Source: Chersky-840 sp963810195
GTDB taxonomy: Bacteria; Actinomycetota; Acidimicrobiia; Acidimicrobiales; UBA8190
DNA: 64,000 nucleotides
Direction of reading: 5' to 3'
NCBI GenBank assembly: GCA_963810195.1
Contig: CAWEMO010000005.1
Coordinates: 434,001-498,000 of the forward strand
Under the pieces are notes generated by a model. It was not told where the DNA came from and ran no database searches. It was given only the letters and a program-made list of their open reading frames with translations. Position numbers and translations under genes: made by a program. Positions 16,167 through 24,267 of the stretch are shown here, one piece after another; the first letter of the stretch is position 1; every line of letters begins with the position of its first letter.

Positions 16167-16744
16167 GTTCGCTCCTTCCCCCTGGCCCTACCTTTGACGC
16201 TCCGCTCCTTGCTGGCCGGTGGCAAGAGGAGAAGGTCCCTATCGGAGCATCGCAATGCGAGGGCATCGGCCAAGTAACCGCGATACCCGTGCAGCCGACC
16301 TGGTCACCACCCATCTCAGCAACATTCCTGCTCAATCGGCACGCTCGGGCATGTATCGTCACCCACCGACACGGCAGACGGTGAAAACCCCAGTCAAGCG
16401 CGCTAACCAAGCTGCGCCACAGCCCGGGTGTGTTGGCGACCTGCGGCTCCTCGTCTCCTAGCGACCCGAGTCGGGACCCGTCCCCCCGATGTTGGGCGTC
16501 GCGAATTCCGGGGGTTTCGGTCGTGCCAGGAGGCCTTGGCAGGGCGCGCGCAGGAATTGGCACTTCCGACTGTTCGCAGGCAGCAAGCTTGAGGGCCGAG
16601 CGATGGTGGCAGCGGATGTCCTATTCATGACAGTGTGTGTTGGTCCATTGGTTTGCAAACAGTTCCGAAACTAGAGCGCATCGACCAAAGGAGCGGGGAC
16701 TGTGACGAAGCTGCGCAGGGACCACCTAGAAAGGGTGAAGAGAA
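16167..16744. other. Long intergenic stretch with a tRNA-Pro 5' half
   Basis: Nothing in these 578 bases looks like a protein gene in either direction. The only recognised item is the truncated tRNA-Pro at 16388-16426. The end of the stretch carries AAAGGGTGAAGAGAA, the ribosome binding site of the gene at 16745. Confidence 0.5.
16388..16426 (-). tRNA. tRNA-Pro(GGG) 5' half, truncated in the anticodon loop
   Basis: On the minus strand the sequence CGGGCTGTGGCGCAGCTTGG continues to GTTAGCGCGCTTGACTGGGG, a close match to the 5' half of actinobacterial tRNA-Pro(GGG): acceptor strand CGGGCTG, D arm GCGC/GCGC, anticodon stem CTTGA and the GGG anticodon. The expected TCAAG 3' stem and T arm are missing; the match stops right at the anticodon loop and TTTTCACC follows. 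It cannot form a working tRNA. Tyrosine integrases often recombine in this loop, so it may be an integration or excision scar. Confidence 0.7.
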
Positions 16745-17143
16745 ATGCCCAACGAAGACGACCTTGAGGGCATCCGACGGATCTTGGGATCCCGCCAACC
16801 GACAACAGAGTGGAAGCAGACGGTTCTGAAGGCGTTCCATGACACCACACCCGAGCTTGCCAGGGCTGGCCTCGACGGGTTCGTCGATGAAATGGCCGAT
16901 GGGCACGTCATTCTGGCGGTCATTGCCCCCAGCGGTGCTCGGCCGTGTCTGTTGATTGGTCCTAGCTCCGACGAGACAACAGCTCGGTTCGCCTATGGAA
17001 CCACGATCGACCTACCGGACAGCGGAGCGGGATTTGAGCTGAGCGGTTCGACCATCCAAGGTTCGGTCAGACTCAACGCTCTGACCCGACATCAGGTCAT
17101 CCAGATCATCGAGCACTTCCTCGCCACTGCTGTGCCCGCCTGA
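16745..17143 (+). CDS. Hypothetical soluble protein, 132 residues
   Basis: No family is recognised. The protein is soluble, with an N-terminal helical part (EDDLEGIRRILGSRQPTTEWKQ) and a C-terminal part rich in strands (HVILAVIAPSGARPCLLIGP, then GFELSGSTIQGSVRLNALTR), ending in a helix. No signal peptide, membrane segment or cysteine motif is present. ATG 16745 has a good ribosome binding site. Composition is coding-like. It is flanked by the tRNA-Pro half and the IS110 remnant. Confidence 0.6.
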   Translation: MPNEDDLEGIRRILGSRQPTTEWKQTVLKAFHDTTPELARAGLDGFVDEMADGHVILAVIAPSGARPCLLIGPSSDETTARFAYGTTIDLPDSGAGFELSGSTIQGSVRLNALTRHQVIQIIEHFLATAVPA

Positions 17144-17637
17144 GCCTCGATCCAAGGCGACAGCGATACAGGCCGTTGAACTCATGGCGCAAGCCTCGGG
17201 GCGAGCTCGATCAGGCCCGCCTGACGAGCCCACGCACCCGAAGACGCAGATGGAGTGCGCTTGAATCGCACTTTGACAACCGACCGCTATTGCCGTTCCT
17301 GAAGGGGTGGGGCCGTGTCAAGAGACAGGTTTTCGAGCCTTTTGAACCTGGAAGATCCAAGACGGGCCGGCGCCCAGGCGCGCATCGCCAGGGATCTGAG
17401 GAGACAACGGACTGCTGTGGTGTAGTCCCTCCCCCCTTGTCGCGGGGTTTGGGTTTCCCATCACGGTGTCGGTGTCCTGACACGGGCGCCCGTAGGCCGC
17501 CAGCCATTCCTCCGCTGATGTCCAAGCATGATGGGATTCGGCCACGTCCCGACGGGCTCAATCAGATACTCGGCCTCGCCAGCGCACTGAGGGCCACGGC
17601 AATTCGCGAGCGCGCGCCGGGCCGTGTCCGATTCCGC
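17144..17637. other. Noncoding stretch downstream of the IS110 remnant
   Basis: Short frames here are not supported by any recognisable family. The stretch should contain the right end of the IS110-type element, but IS110 ends lack clear inverted repeats, so I cannot place it. A small dyad (GTGTC-CT-GACAC, near 17470-17481) is visible. Confidence 0.35.
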
Positions 17638-18650
17638 TCACGCGGCCTCGTGGCGATCGAGACAGCGGACTTCTCCGTCTCGAAGGCCGTAGTAGACGAG
17701 GGTGAGGAGTTTGCGGGCGACGGCCACCCGGACCTTGAACTTGCCCCGGCGCTCGGCGATGCGCACGAAGTCGGCACGCAGTTTCGGTCCGCCATGGTTC
17801 TTCGAGATGGCCTCGATGGCCGCCCAGCGCACGAGTGGCGAGCCCTGCTTGGTGATCGGTCCGCGCTGGACCTTCTCGTCGGACTCGCGGTGCTTGGGGG
17901 TGAGACCGGTCCATGAGCACAGCTTCTCGGGCGAGTCGAAGCGACTGATATCGCCGATCTCGGCCACGAAGATCGCCCCCAGCACCTTGCCCACGCCGTG
18001 GATTTCCAAGATGGCCCGGTAGCCACGGTCGTCTTTCAACTGGCGGTGCAGATGGGCGTCAAGGCGACGAACTTGAGTGTCGTAGATGTCGATGAGGCTG
18101 CGCAGACTGGCGATGCGCATGGCATAGGCCTCGGGCAGCACCAGCGCATCGAGCTGGTCACTGCCCGACGGCCCCCACATCTCGTTGCGCACGGGCAGGA
18201 TGCCGTTCTTGGCCATGACGCCGTGGATCTGCGCCTTACAGCTCGAGCGGTGGTGCACCAGGCGGGCGCGGTAGCGCACGAGCTCTCTCAGTTCTCGGTC
18301 TGGGGCGGGGCGATCCAGCCTTCAGCCAGACGTCCCAGGCGCAGCATCGCCGCCAGGTCCCGGGCATCGCGCTCGTCGTTCTTCACCCGGCGGTTCCCCC
18401 AGTTGTTGCCCAGCGCATGGGCCAGATGGACCTTGGCGCCGAGGTCCTGGAGCAGATCGGCCGCCCAGTACCAGCCGTAGGTGGACTCGAGCACCACCTC
18501 GGGCTTCTCGCCGGCGTCGGCCATCGCCGCGGCCAGCTCCAGGGGTTGGCTCGGGATCTTCACGCAGCCGAGCACCTCGCCGTCGCCAGACATCCGGTAG
18601 ATGGTCGAGCTGCGGCGGTGCAGGTCGATTCCGACGTACTGTCGTTCCAT
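17638..18650 (-). pseudogene. IS110-family transposase, frameshifted
   Basis: The N-terminal part (18650 to 18288) has the RuvC-like DEDD domain: YVGIDLHRR with the first Asp, VVLESTYGWYW with the Glu and NDERDARDLAAML with the last acidic residues. The C-terminal part (frame ending at 17638) has the Transposase_20 domain with EIHGVGKVLGAIFVAEIGD and GLTPKHRESD. They are out of frame by one base near 18295, where the expected QTRELREL reads QTEN and then stops. Restoring one C joins the halves into about 335 residues, the normal family length. The ATG at 18650 has GAGGAGG upstream. Confidence 0.85.
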
Positions 18651-18802
18651 AGGGGCCTCCTCCTCTTGTTGAGGTTGGTTTGCGAAGCCACCAGTGTCTT
18701 CCTGATCACTGGAAACTTCACGAGGGGCGGAGGCCCCGCCCCTTCATCGCATCAGTTCTGTGCGCCCTGGCAGGGCCAGGGCGACCCCTCGGGCCCCGGT
18801 CG
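18651..18802 (-). other. IS110 upstream noncoding end, cut by IS30
   Basis: IS110-group elements carry their structured guide (bridge) RNA in the noncoding end upstream of the transposase. Only 152 bases of such sequence remain before the IS30 element starts at 18803. The stretch has a GC-rich hairpin-like piece (GGGGCGGAGGCCCCGCCCC, about 18724-18742). Its outer end has GTTCTGTGCGCC as found at the dispersed repeat edges. Whether a complete bridge RNA survives is not decidable by eye. Confidence 0.35.
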
Positions 18803-20053
18803 AAAACACCTGTGGCCTCAGCCGGTCATCGCAACAGCCCCGTTGAACGCCTCAGATGGTGACATCCAGCCAAGTGTTTGTCGAGGCCGTCCATTGAGCG
18901 ATCGAGCGATGGCGTTGAGCTGCGACTGCGTCACCGTCGACATGTCGGTGTTCTTAGGCAGGTACTGACGAAGCAGACCGTTCGTGTTCTCATTGCTGCC
19001 GCGTTGCCAAGGGGACTTCGGATCGCAGAAGTAGACCTGGATGCCGGTGTCGATGGTGAACTTGGCGTGCTCGGCCATCTCCTTGCCCTGGTCCCAGGTG
19101 AGCGACCGACGAAGCTCGGTGGGGAGCGAGCGGATCTTCTTGGCCATGGCCGTGCGCACCGCCTCGGCACTGTGGCCGTTGGGGAGGGCGAAGAGCATTA
19201 CATAGCGCGTCGAGCGCTCCACCAGGGTGCCGACGGTGGTCAAGCGCCGGCCAAAGATGAGATCGCCCTCCCAGTGCCCGGGCACGGCCCGGTCCTTGGC
19301 CTCGGCGGGACGCTCGGAGATCATGACCATGTTCGTGATCTGGCCTTGGCCGAACCCGCCCTTGGTGCGACCCTTGGGCCGGCGCAGCGCCCGCCCCGTC
19401 CGCAGGCATTGGTGCAGCTCCTGGCGCAAAGCGCCTCGACCCTGGACGAACAACGACATGTAGATGGTCTCGTGGCTCACCTGCATCTCCGGGTCGTGTC
19501 GATACTCGAGAGCCAACCACGCCGAGATCTGCTGCGGCGACCAGTAGTTCTCGAGGCCGGCTTCGACCACCCGACGCAAACGGGGACAGCCGGCCAGCTT
19601 GGGCACCTTGGGCCGCCGGGCCCGGCGCCGGGCGGAGCGGTCAGCCTGAAGGGCCCGGTAGCTCGCCCGGCCGCCGTTCGTGTTCACCTCTCGACACACC
19701 GTCGACGGTGCCCGGCCCATCCCCGCGGCGATGGCACGCAGCGAAAGGCCGCCGGCCAGGCCCCTCGAGATCTCCTCACATTCGGCCAGCGTGAGACGCA
19801 GGTCCGAGCTCCCCGGCGGCCGAGGTCGGCGGCCAGCGTTGTCCACCAGGAACGTCCGAATCGAGCCGTGAGCTCGACCGAGACGACGACCGATCACTCG
19901 GAATGACTCGCCCCGTTCGATCGAGTCCCAGATCTCCGCTCTCTCAGCCTCGGAAAACGGCCTCCACGTCATCACCGCACCTCCCAGCTCGCGTCATAGC
20001 ATCAGCCAATCAGCGAGGGTGTTGCGTTGATCCCTTGAGGCCACACCCGTTCT
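18803..20053 (-). mobile_element. IS30-family element B (complete copy)
   Basis: The element is 1251 bases. Its ends match as imperfect inverted repeats: the left end reads CCTGTGGCCTCAG and the right end, on the other strand, GGTGTGGCCTCAA, with a further shared CGCAACA. One transposase gene fills it. A second copy of the right part is at 1-217. It separates the IS110 upstream end on the left from repeat copy E on the right. Confidence 0.88.
18818..19975 (-). CDS. IS30-family transposase (element B)
   Basis: The 385-residue transposase has an N-terminal helix-turn-helix (AERAEIWDSIERGESFRVIG) and a second one (LTLAECEEISRGLAGGLSLR, then MGRAPSTVCREV), followed by the DDE domain with GHWEGDLIFG, LTWDQGKEM and PWQRGSNENTNGLLRQY. 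It ends LNGRPRQTLGWMSPSEAFN, as usual in IS30. It differs clearly from element A in sequence and length. The start is GTG 19975 or ATG 19972. The intact frame and the second copy suggest that the element is or was recently active. Confidence 0.95.
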   Translation of the reverse strand: MMTWRPFSEAERAEIWDSIERGESFRVIGRRLGRAHGSIRTFLVDNAGRRPRPPGSSDLRLTLAECEEISRGLAGGLSLRAIAAGMGRAPSTVCREVNTNGGRASYRALQADRSARRRARRPKVPKLAGCPRLRRVVEAGLENYWSPQQISAWLALEYRHDPEMQVSHETIYMSLFVQGRGALRQELHQCLRTGRALRRPKGRTKGGFGQGQITNMVMISERPAEAKDRAVPGHWEGDLIFGRRLTTVGTLVERSTRYVMLFALPNGHSAEAVRTAMAKKIRSLPTELRRSLTWDQGKEMAEHAKFTIDTGIQVYFCDPKSPWQRGSNENTNGLLRQYLPKNTDMSTVTQSQLNAIARSLNGRPRQTLGWMSPSEAFNGAVAMTG

Positions 20054-20180
20054 AGGGCGACGGAGACAAGGGCATAGACCATCCGCTACTGCCGGGTCCT
20101 GCTCGGGGCATCGAAGGCGGGTTTGGACCCGACCCGAGCAGTATCGCTCTCGGCCGCGAATACGGGGTTCACGGTTGCGC
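20054..20180 (+). repeat. Dispersed intergenic repeat, copy E, with hairpin
   Basis: The copy contains ACCATCCGCTACTGCCGGG and CGGCCGCGAATACGGGG, elements shared with copies H, C and D. It can form a stem between CTGCTCGGG (20099-20107) and CCCGAGCAG (20133-20141). It starts directly at the right end of IS30 element B. Confidence 0.6.
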
Positions 20181-20258
20181 CTTAGAGCTGGCGAGCGATA
20201 GCGGCACGTTGAGGGCGGTATCCTACGGCTCGGCGACGAAGACCTGCATAAATCCCAA

Positions 20259-20585
20259 CTACGGCCTGGTCACGGTCCAGCCCCGACGCTGAAGTTCGGC
20301 GACAATCTGCTCATCGGACATGCGACGCATCAACGGCTCCGTGCCGGAAAGCTTTGACGCCGGGAGAACCACAGGTGCTTCTCCATCGAACTCCGCGTCC
20401 TGCAGTCGATCGATGAACCCCTCCGCCTCGTCGCGAGTGAACTTGCCAGCGGCCTGACGCTGGGTGAACCCCATTGGGCCGCGTGCTTCACGGAAGTCGG
20501 CGTGGCCTGCGTCTTTGAGGAGGCTCAGCAACTCCCGCACTCGGCTCGCCGAGGCAGGTGGGCCTGACTGTTGACCGAACGCCAT
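20259..20585 (-). CDS. Conserved hypothetical actinobacterial protein
   Basis: The 108-residue protein starts MAFGQQSGPPAS and continues with VRELLSLLKDAGHADFREARGPMGFTQRQAAGKF; I have seen this pattern in short conserved proteins of actinobacteria without known function. The end (MSDEQIVAELQRRGWTV) looks like a small helical motif. It is soluble and without cysteines. The RidA-like gene is divergent, with only 35 bases between the two starts. Confidence 0.7.
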   Translation of the reverse strand: MAFGQQSGPPASASRVRELLSLLKDAGHADFREARGPMGFTQRQAAGKFTRDEAEGFIDRLQDAEFDGEAPVVLPASKLSGTEPLMRRMSDEQIVAELQRRGWTVTRP

Positions 20586-20620
20586 GGCTAACAGTCTTGC
20601 CGAACTTCTATGATCCGAGC

Positions 20621-21079
20621 GTGATAGCTGACCGACTGGTCGAACTCGGAATCACGCTTCCGCCGGTGTTCCCTCCTGCGGGAAACTACCTGGGTTGCGT
20701 CATCCAAGATGAACTGGTCTACGTCGGGGGCCACGGACCCATCGATGCCGCGAACGTCATCCGTGGGAAGGTCGGCGCAGATCTATCCCTCGAAGATGGA
20801 CGACAAGCGGCCCGCCTGACCGCCCTTTCGGTCCTGGCGACCTTGCAATCCGAGCTAGGTGATCTTGACCGCATAGGCCGCATCGTCAAGGTGTTTGGGA
20901 TGGTCAATGTTGCGCCCGGCTTCAACCAGACCCCGGCAGTAATCGACGGATGCTCTGATTTGCTGGTCGAGGTCTTCGGCGATGTAGGTCGCCACACCCG
21001 CAGTGCGGTCGGACTCGCGGAGCTGCCCTTCGACATAGCGGTAGAGATCGAGTTGACCGCCCGACTCCGGTTCGACTGA
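20621..21079 (+). CDS. RidA/YjgF-like family protein
   Basis: Starting at GTG 20621 gives 152 residues, the usual length; the frame is open further upstream but overlaps the divergent gene. The pattern fits the atypical RidA group: LGITLPPVFPPAGNYLGCVI near the start, LVYVGGHGPID, then a central helix (GRQAARLTALSVLATLQSELG) and RIVKVFGMVNVAPGFNQTP. RidA proteins are trimers that hydrolyse reactive enamines and imines from amino acid metabolism; in this subgroup the catalytic Arg of classic RidA is not obvious at the C-terminal end, so activity is uncertain. Confidence 0.8.
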   Translation: MIADRLVELGITLPPVFPPAGNYLGCVIQDELVYVGGHGPIDAANVIRGKVGADLSLEDGRQAARLTALSVLATLQSELGDLDRIGRIVKVFGMVNVAPGFNQTPAVIDGCSDLLVEVFGDVGRHTRSAVGLAELPFDIAVEIELTARLRFD

Positions 21080-21185
21080 TAGCTCGGCGGCGACCTCACC
21101 GGATCGGCGGCCGATCGGGACCAAGGAATCCCATCCGAGCATTTGGGGTGCTAGGGCGGGTGGCGACAGCGAGGAGAGTGCTCTC

Positions 21186-22028
21186 TTGTCCGGTGTCTAC
21201 ATAGTGAGCGACAGCTCGTGTGATCTCGAACAAGCTGAGACGGACTCGCTCAACATCGAGATCGTGCCTCTGAGCATCCGGTTTGGGAGCGAAGAGTTCA
21301 CCGACCGTCTCGATCTGAGCGTCGAAGACTTCTACATGAGAATGGCGAACTTCGACGATCTCCCCCAGACAGCCTGCCCATCGCCCGGTGCCTTCGAACA
21401 GGCGTTTCGCAACGCAGGTCACGCCGGTGCTGACGCCGTGGTCTGTCTCAACATCTCGAGCTCGCTGTCAAACACATTCCAGGCAGCCCAAACCGCGGCC
21501 TCGACGTTTGGAGGATCGATTCCGGTCCACGTGATCGACAGCCGGACCGTGTCGAGTGGACTAGGCACTCTCGTCCTAGAAGCGGCCCGGACGGCCGTTG
21601 GTGGCGCTGACGTAACTTCCGTGCTGCGCCGGGTCGACGACCTGATCCCCCGCACGCACGTGCTCGCTGCTCTGAACACGTTGGAGAACCTAAAGAAGGG
21701 TGGGCGCATCGGGGGAGCCAAAGCGATGGTTGGATCGATCCTGTCGATCAAACCACTGATCGACATCAGCGGCGGCACGGTCCAAGAAGCCGGCAGGGCG
21801 CGTACCCGCAGGCGGGCCATGGAATGGCTTTACGAACGCATGAGGGCTGCTGGGGCGATCGAGCATGTGGCGGTGATGCACAGTGGGGCACCCGACATCG
21901 ACACGTTCCTCAACCTCATCGCCCCCCACTTTCCCCGAGAGGTGCTTCGAGTGGGCAAGATGGGCGCTGTGATAGGCACTCACGGCGGTCCCCAGATGAT
22001 CGGCGTCACCTGGATCGCTACTGCATAG
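21186..22028 (+). CDS. DegV-family fatty acid-binding protein
   Basis: The 280-residue product has the DegV layout: YIVSDSSCDLEQ at the N-terminus, IVPLSIRFGSEEFTD, TACPSPGAFEQAF, then LNISSSLSNTFQAAQTAA and VHVIDSRTVSSGLGTLVLEAA. The central NTLENLKKGGRIGGAKAMVG motif and the ending GPQMIGVTWI also agree. DegV proteins bind a fatty acid and serve as FakB-type partners of fatty acid kinase; no FakA gene is nearby. The TTG start is supported by GCGAGGAGAG upstream. The gene is intact and of normal length. Confidence 0.9.
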   Translation: MSGVYIVSDSSCDLEQAETDSLNIEIVPLSIRFGSEEFTDRLDLSVEDFYMRMANFDDLPQTACPSPGAFEQAFRNAGHAGADAVVCLNISSSLSNTFQAAQTAASTFGGSIPVHVIDSRTVSSGLGTLVLEAARTAVGGADVTSVLRRVDDLIPRTHVLAALNTLENLKKGGRIGGAKAMVGSILSIKPLIDISGGTVQEAGRARTRRRAMEWLYERMRAAGAIEHVAVMHSGAPDIDTFLNLIAPHFPREVLRVGKMGAVIGTHGGPQMIGVTWIATA

Positions 22029-22037
22029 CAGGGCTCG

Positions 22038-22051
22038 AATGGGGCCCCATT
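22038..22051. terminator. Perfect palindrome after the DegV gene
   Basis: AATGGGGCCCCATT is a perfect 14-base palindrome ten bases behind the DegV stop. It lacks a T-run, so it is only a possible terminator. Confidence 0.35.
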
Positions 22052-22077
22052 GGACCCAAGCGTCTGGAAGTCCTCTC

Positions 22078-22190
22078 GGCCGCGAATAGCGGGCGGTCAG
22101 ACCCCAGGGCCGGGCGACCTGTAGCGGCACGTCCCGCCCGGGCCAGATGGATACATGATGCGTACGGGGATCACCGAGTATGCGCTCCCT
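22078..22190 (+). repeat. Dispersed intergenic repeat, copy C
   Basis: It runs from GCCGCGAATAGC through AGCGGCACGTCCCGCCCGGG and CCAGATGGATACATGATGCG to GGGGATCACCGAGTATGCG. Copy D can be aligned with it over more than 110 bases with about three quarters of positions equal. Confidence 0.75.
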
Positions 22191-22253
22191 GAACCGACCC
22201 TGGCCATTGACCCCAGACCGGTCGAGAGCGGCACGTATCGGCGACTCCGATCT

Positions 22254-22563
22254 CTACGACATGCGGGTGATGCTCCCCTTTTGAAACGCCGTAAGTGGCG
22301 CGGTCCACTGGATCGAAGTCACGTTACCCTGCTCCACTTCAACAGTCAGACGCGTTGCGCCCGAAGTGGCGTTCCAACATCCAGCGACAAGAAACCTGGA
22401 CCTCATAGCGCCCTGGTGGCAAGGTGAAGAACGAATCACCCCACCCGCACTTGTGAGGAACTCCGTCGATCTCAATGGTCACCGACACAAAATCGAGCCA
22501 GTAGCCCAATGGTCGATGGTAGGCCCGAACTGCTAACCCGGTTTGCAGTGCCGCCTCCGCCAA
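22254..22563 (-). pseudogene. Broken gene for a small beta-rich protein
   Basis: The first frame (22563 to 22339) encodes GYWLDFVSVTIEIDGVPHKC, then WGDSFFTLPPGRYEVQVS, a pattern of small proteins with an IDG turn and a PPGRYxVxV strand. The continuation, GCWNATSGATRLTVEVEQGN, lies one frame away and ends at 22254. Together they would give one domain of about 100 residues, so a one-base change near 22385-22400 broke the gene. I do not know its function. A TTG codon serves as the likely start. Confidence 0.5.
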
Positions 22564-22818
22564 GAGTCGCTCCCTTTCAAGCCGGAAACTTTGGTTGATG
22601 ATCCTGTCACAATCTTCAGTGCTCTACCGACCGGGTGGCCGGGAGGAGTATGGCCCCTGAGGGAGGCTCCAGTTGAGCGAGGCGCTCGGTGCGCGGTCGA
22701 GGTCTCGAGAGTGACGGACAGCGTACGTTCCTCCACGAACAGGCGTTCTTGACGGGAGCCCAAAGGCATCATCAAATGGTCGTCTCACAGACCCACCAAT
22801 CGAACCAACGGAGCAGGG

Positions 22819-23361
22819 ATGACCGAGCTGTTGACAATGTGGCGACATGTGGCGGATGGCTTCACCGAACGCTTGGAGTCTGTAGGCGAGCAAGACTGGT
22901 CAAATCCGACCTGTTGTGCGAAGTGGAATGTCGCCGAACTGGTGGAACACGCGATTGGGGCTCAGCGCATGGTTCCGAAGGCACTCGGAGCAACCGGTGC
23001 CATCGATGCGACAGGCGGCGACCTCGTCCTCGTGTGGAGGACGGTCAGAAGCGGCGCCGACGCTGCTCTCGCAGCCCCGGGAGTATTCGACCAACAGGTC
23101 AAGCTCCCATTCGGAGAGATGAAAGTCGGAGACGGCCTCGCCTTCCCAATGAGTGACATGTTGGTACACACCTGGGACCTGGCCCGAGCGATCGGCGCCG
23201 ACGACCGGTTGAGTGTTGAAGCGTGTGAGAAGGCACTCGCTGATCTCGAGCCGATTGACGCGCTGTTGCGCGGCCCCGGCTTCTACGGGCCGAAGCTGGA
23301 GCCCGTAGCCCACGCGGATGTCCAAGACAGGCTCTTGGCCTTCTTGGGGCGACAGGTGTAG
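22819..23361 (+). CDS. TIGR03086/MDMPI-like metal-binding DinB-fold protein
   Basis: The 180-residue protein has the four-helix DinB/maleylpyruvate isomerase N-terminal fold found in mycothiol-dependent enzymes: WNVAELVEHAIGAQRMVPKA with the first metal His, an Asp/His pair in SDMLVHTWDLARAIG and a C-terminal helix ending in QDRLLAFLGRQV. These proteins bind a divalent metal and often use mycothiol as cofactor; the substrate is unknown. The start is ATG 22819 behind GGAGCAGGG. The stop is followed by repeat copy D. Confidence 0.85.
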   Translation: MTELLTMWRHVADGFTERLESVGEQDWSNPTCCAKWNVAELVEHAIGAQRMVPKALGATGAIDATGGDLVLVWRTVRSGADAALAAPGVFDQQVKLPFGEMKVGDGLAFPMSDMLVHTWDLARAIGADDRLSVEACEKALADLEPIDALLRGPGFYGPKLEPVAHADVQDRLLAFLGRQV

Positions 23362-23394
23362 GGCCAGCAGCTCCGACGTCGTACGGTGTCCCAT

Positions 23395-23530
23395 GAGCAC
23401 CCGGAGTCGCTCCGGGCCGCGAATACTGCTCGGGTCAACGCCGGGACCCGGCGAGAAGGATCGGCACGTCCCGCTCGGGCCAGATGGATAGACAACGCGT
23501 ACGGGATCCCCGAGTATCGGGCCCCTACCG
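23395..23530 (+). repeat. Dispersed intergenic repeat, copy D
   Basis: It starts with a hairpin (CCCGGAG-TCG-CTCCGGG, 23400-23416), then CCGCGAATACTGCTCGGGTC, CGGCACGTCCCGCTCGGGCC, AGATGGATAG and ACGGGATCCCCGAGTATCGG. It lies between convergent genes; the TetR stop codon is at its right edge. Confidence 0.75.
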
Positions 23531-24187
23531 CCCTCGCCGATGTCTTTCAGAAACGGTGTCCGGTGCCGCCTTTCCCCTCCTCATCATGGGCGGACATGGT
23601 CGAAGACCCTGGCGCACTACGGTGATGACGCGGCTCCGAGCTTTCGGATCGTCCGGTTGAGGTTGTCTTGCTAGACAGCCCACGATGAGCGCTCTTACAT
23701 CCATCGTGTCGATCTCTTTTCGCACGGCTCCACTCTTCTTGGCGCGGGAGAGCAGCGTGCTCAGAGTACCCATGAAGTCGTGCTCAGACGTCGCAGTTGC
23801 GGCATCAAAGTCGAATCCCGTGCCGGCAAGAGCTTGAACGAGCCCGCGGTTGGTGGCGCCCTCTTCGACGACTGAGACGAAGAACTCAAAGAATGCGTCT
23901 CCCGGTTCCTTCGTCTTCATGAGTACGCGTGCCTTATCTACAAGCCGGTCCACTTGGCTCAGGAAGACCGCCTCGAAGAGCGATTCCTTCGTAGGGAAGT
24001 GACGGCTCACGGTCCCGGTGCCCACCCCAGCGCGCCTCGCGATCTCTTGTACTGGCACGGAGAGGCCTTCGGTGGCGAACACGGCGGAAGCCACCTCAAG
24101 CACTCGCTCCCGATTGCGTCGAGCGTCAGCACGTGGAGCTCTGCCCTGACCGGCCAGAGCATGTGCCGCCTCCTCTGGCGTATTCAT
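23525..24187 (-). CDS. TetR-family transcriptional regulator
   Basis: I start it at ATG 24187, which has AGGGAGC upstream; the longer frame to 24208 adds seven residues. The N-terminal helix-turn-helix is clear: RERVLEVASAVFATEGLSVP, then VQEIARRAGVGTGTVSRHFP and TKESLFEAVFL. The rest is a helical ligand domain of the SbtR type (DAFFEFFVSVVEEGATNRGL). It is divergent from the SnoaL-like gene at 24313, and the space between holds two palindromic operators, so it very likely represses that gene and itself. The last residues are encoded by the edge of repeat copy D. Confidence 0.9.
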   Translation of the reverse strand: MNTPEEAAHALAGQGRAPRADARRNRERVLEVASAVFATEGLSVPVQEIARRAGVGTGTVSRHFPTKESLFEAVFLSQVDRLVDKARVLMKTKEPGDAFFEFFVSVVEEGATNRGLVQALAGTGFDFDAATATSEHDFMGTLSTLLSRAKKSGAVRKEIDTMDVRALIVGCLARQPQPDDPKARSRVITVVRQGLRPCPPMMRRGKAAPDTVSERHRRGR

Positions 24188-24240
24188 GAATTGCTCCCTT
24201 GCTGTCACTACATTCGCTCCCGCCGGATCCGCTCGACAAA

Positions 24241-24256
24241 CGGGATGGTCATCCCG
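24241..24256. promoter_or_regulatory. TetR operator site 1
   Basis: CGGGATGGTCATCCCG has 7-base inverted arms around a central GT pair and lies in the divergent TetR/SnoaL promoter region. The same sequence in opposite orientation lies 27 bases further on. Confidence 0.75.
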
Positions 24257-24262
24257 TATAGT
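24257..24262 (+). promoter_or_regulatory. Probable -10 element between the operators
   Basis: TATAGT lies between the two palindromes, so a bound repressor would cover it. It is 50 bases from the ATG of the SnoaL-like gene. No convincing -35 was identified. Confidence 0.4.
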
Positions 24263-24267
24263 CTAAG

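Noticed and set aside
17211..17561. Short minus-strand frames as transposase remnants
   Set aside because: Phrases like SAEEWLAAYGRPCQDTD look coding-like but I could not tie them to a family or continue them in other frames.
17638..18650. Programmed frameshifting in the IS110 transposase
   Set aside because: IS110 transposases are normally made from one frame, and there is no slippery run at the junction (CAGACCGAGAA); a lost base is simpler.
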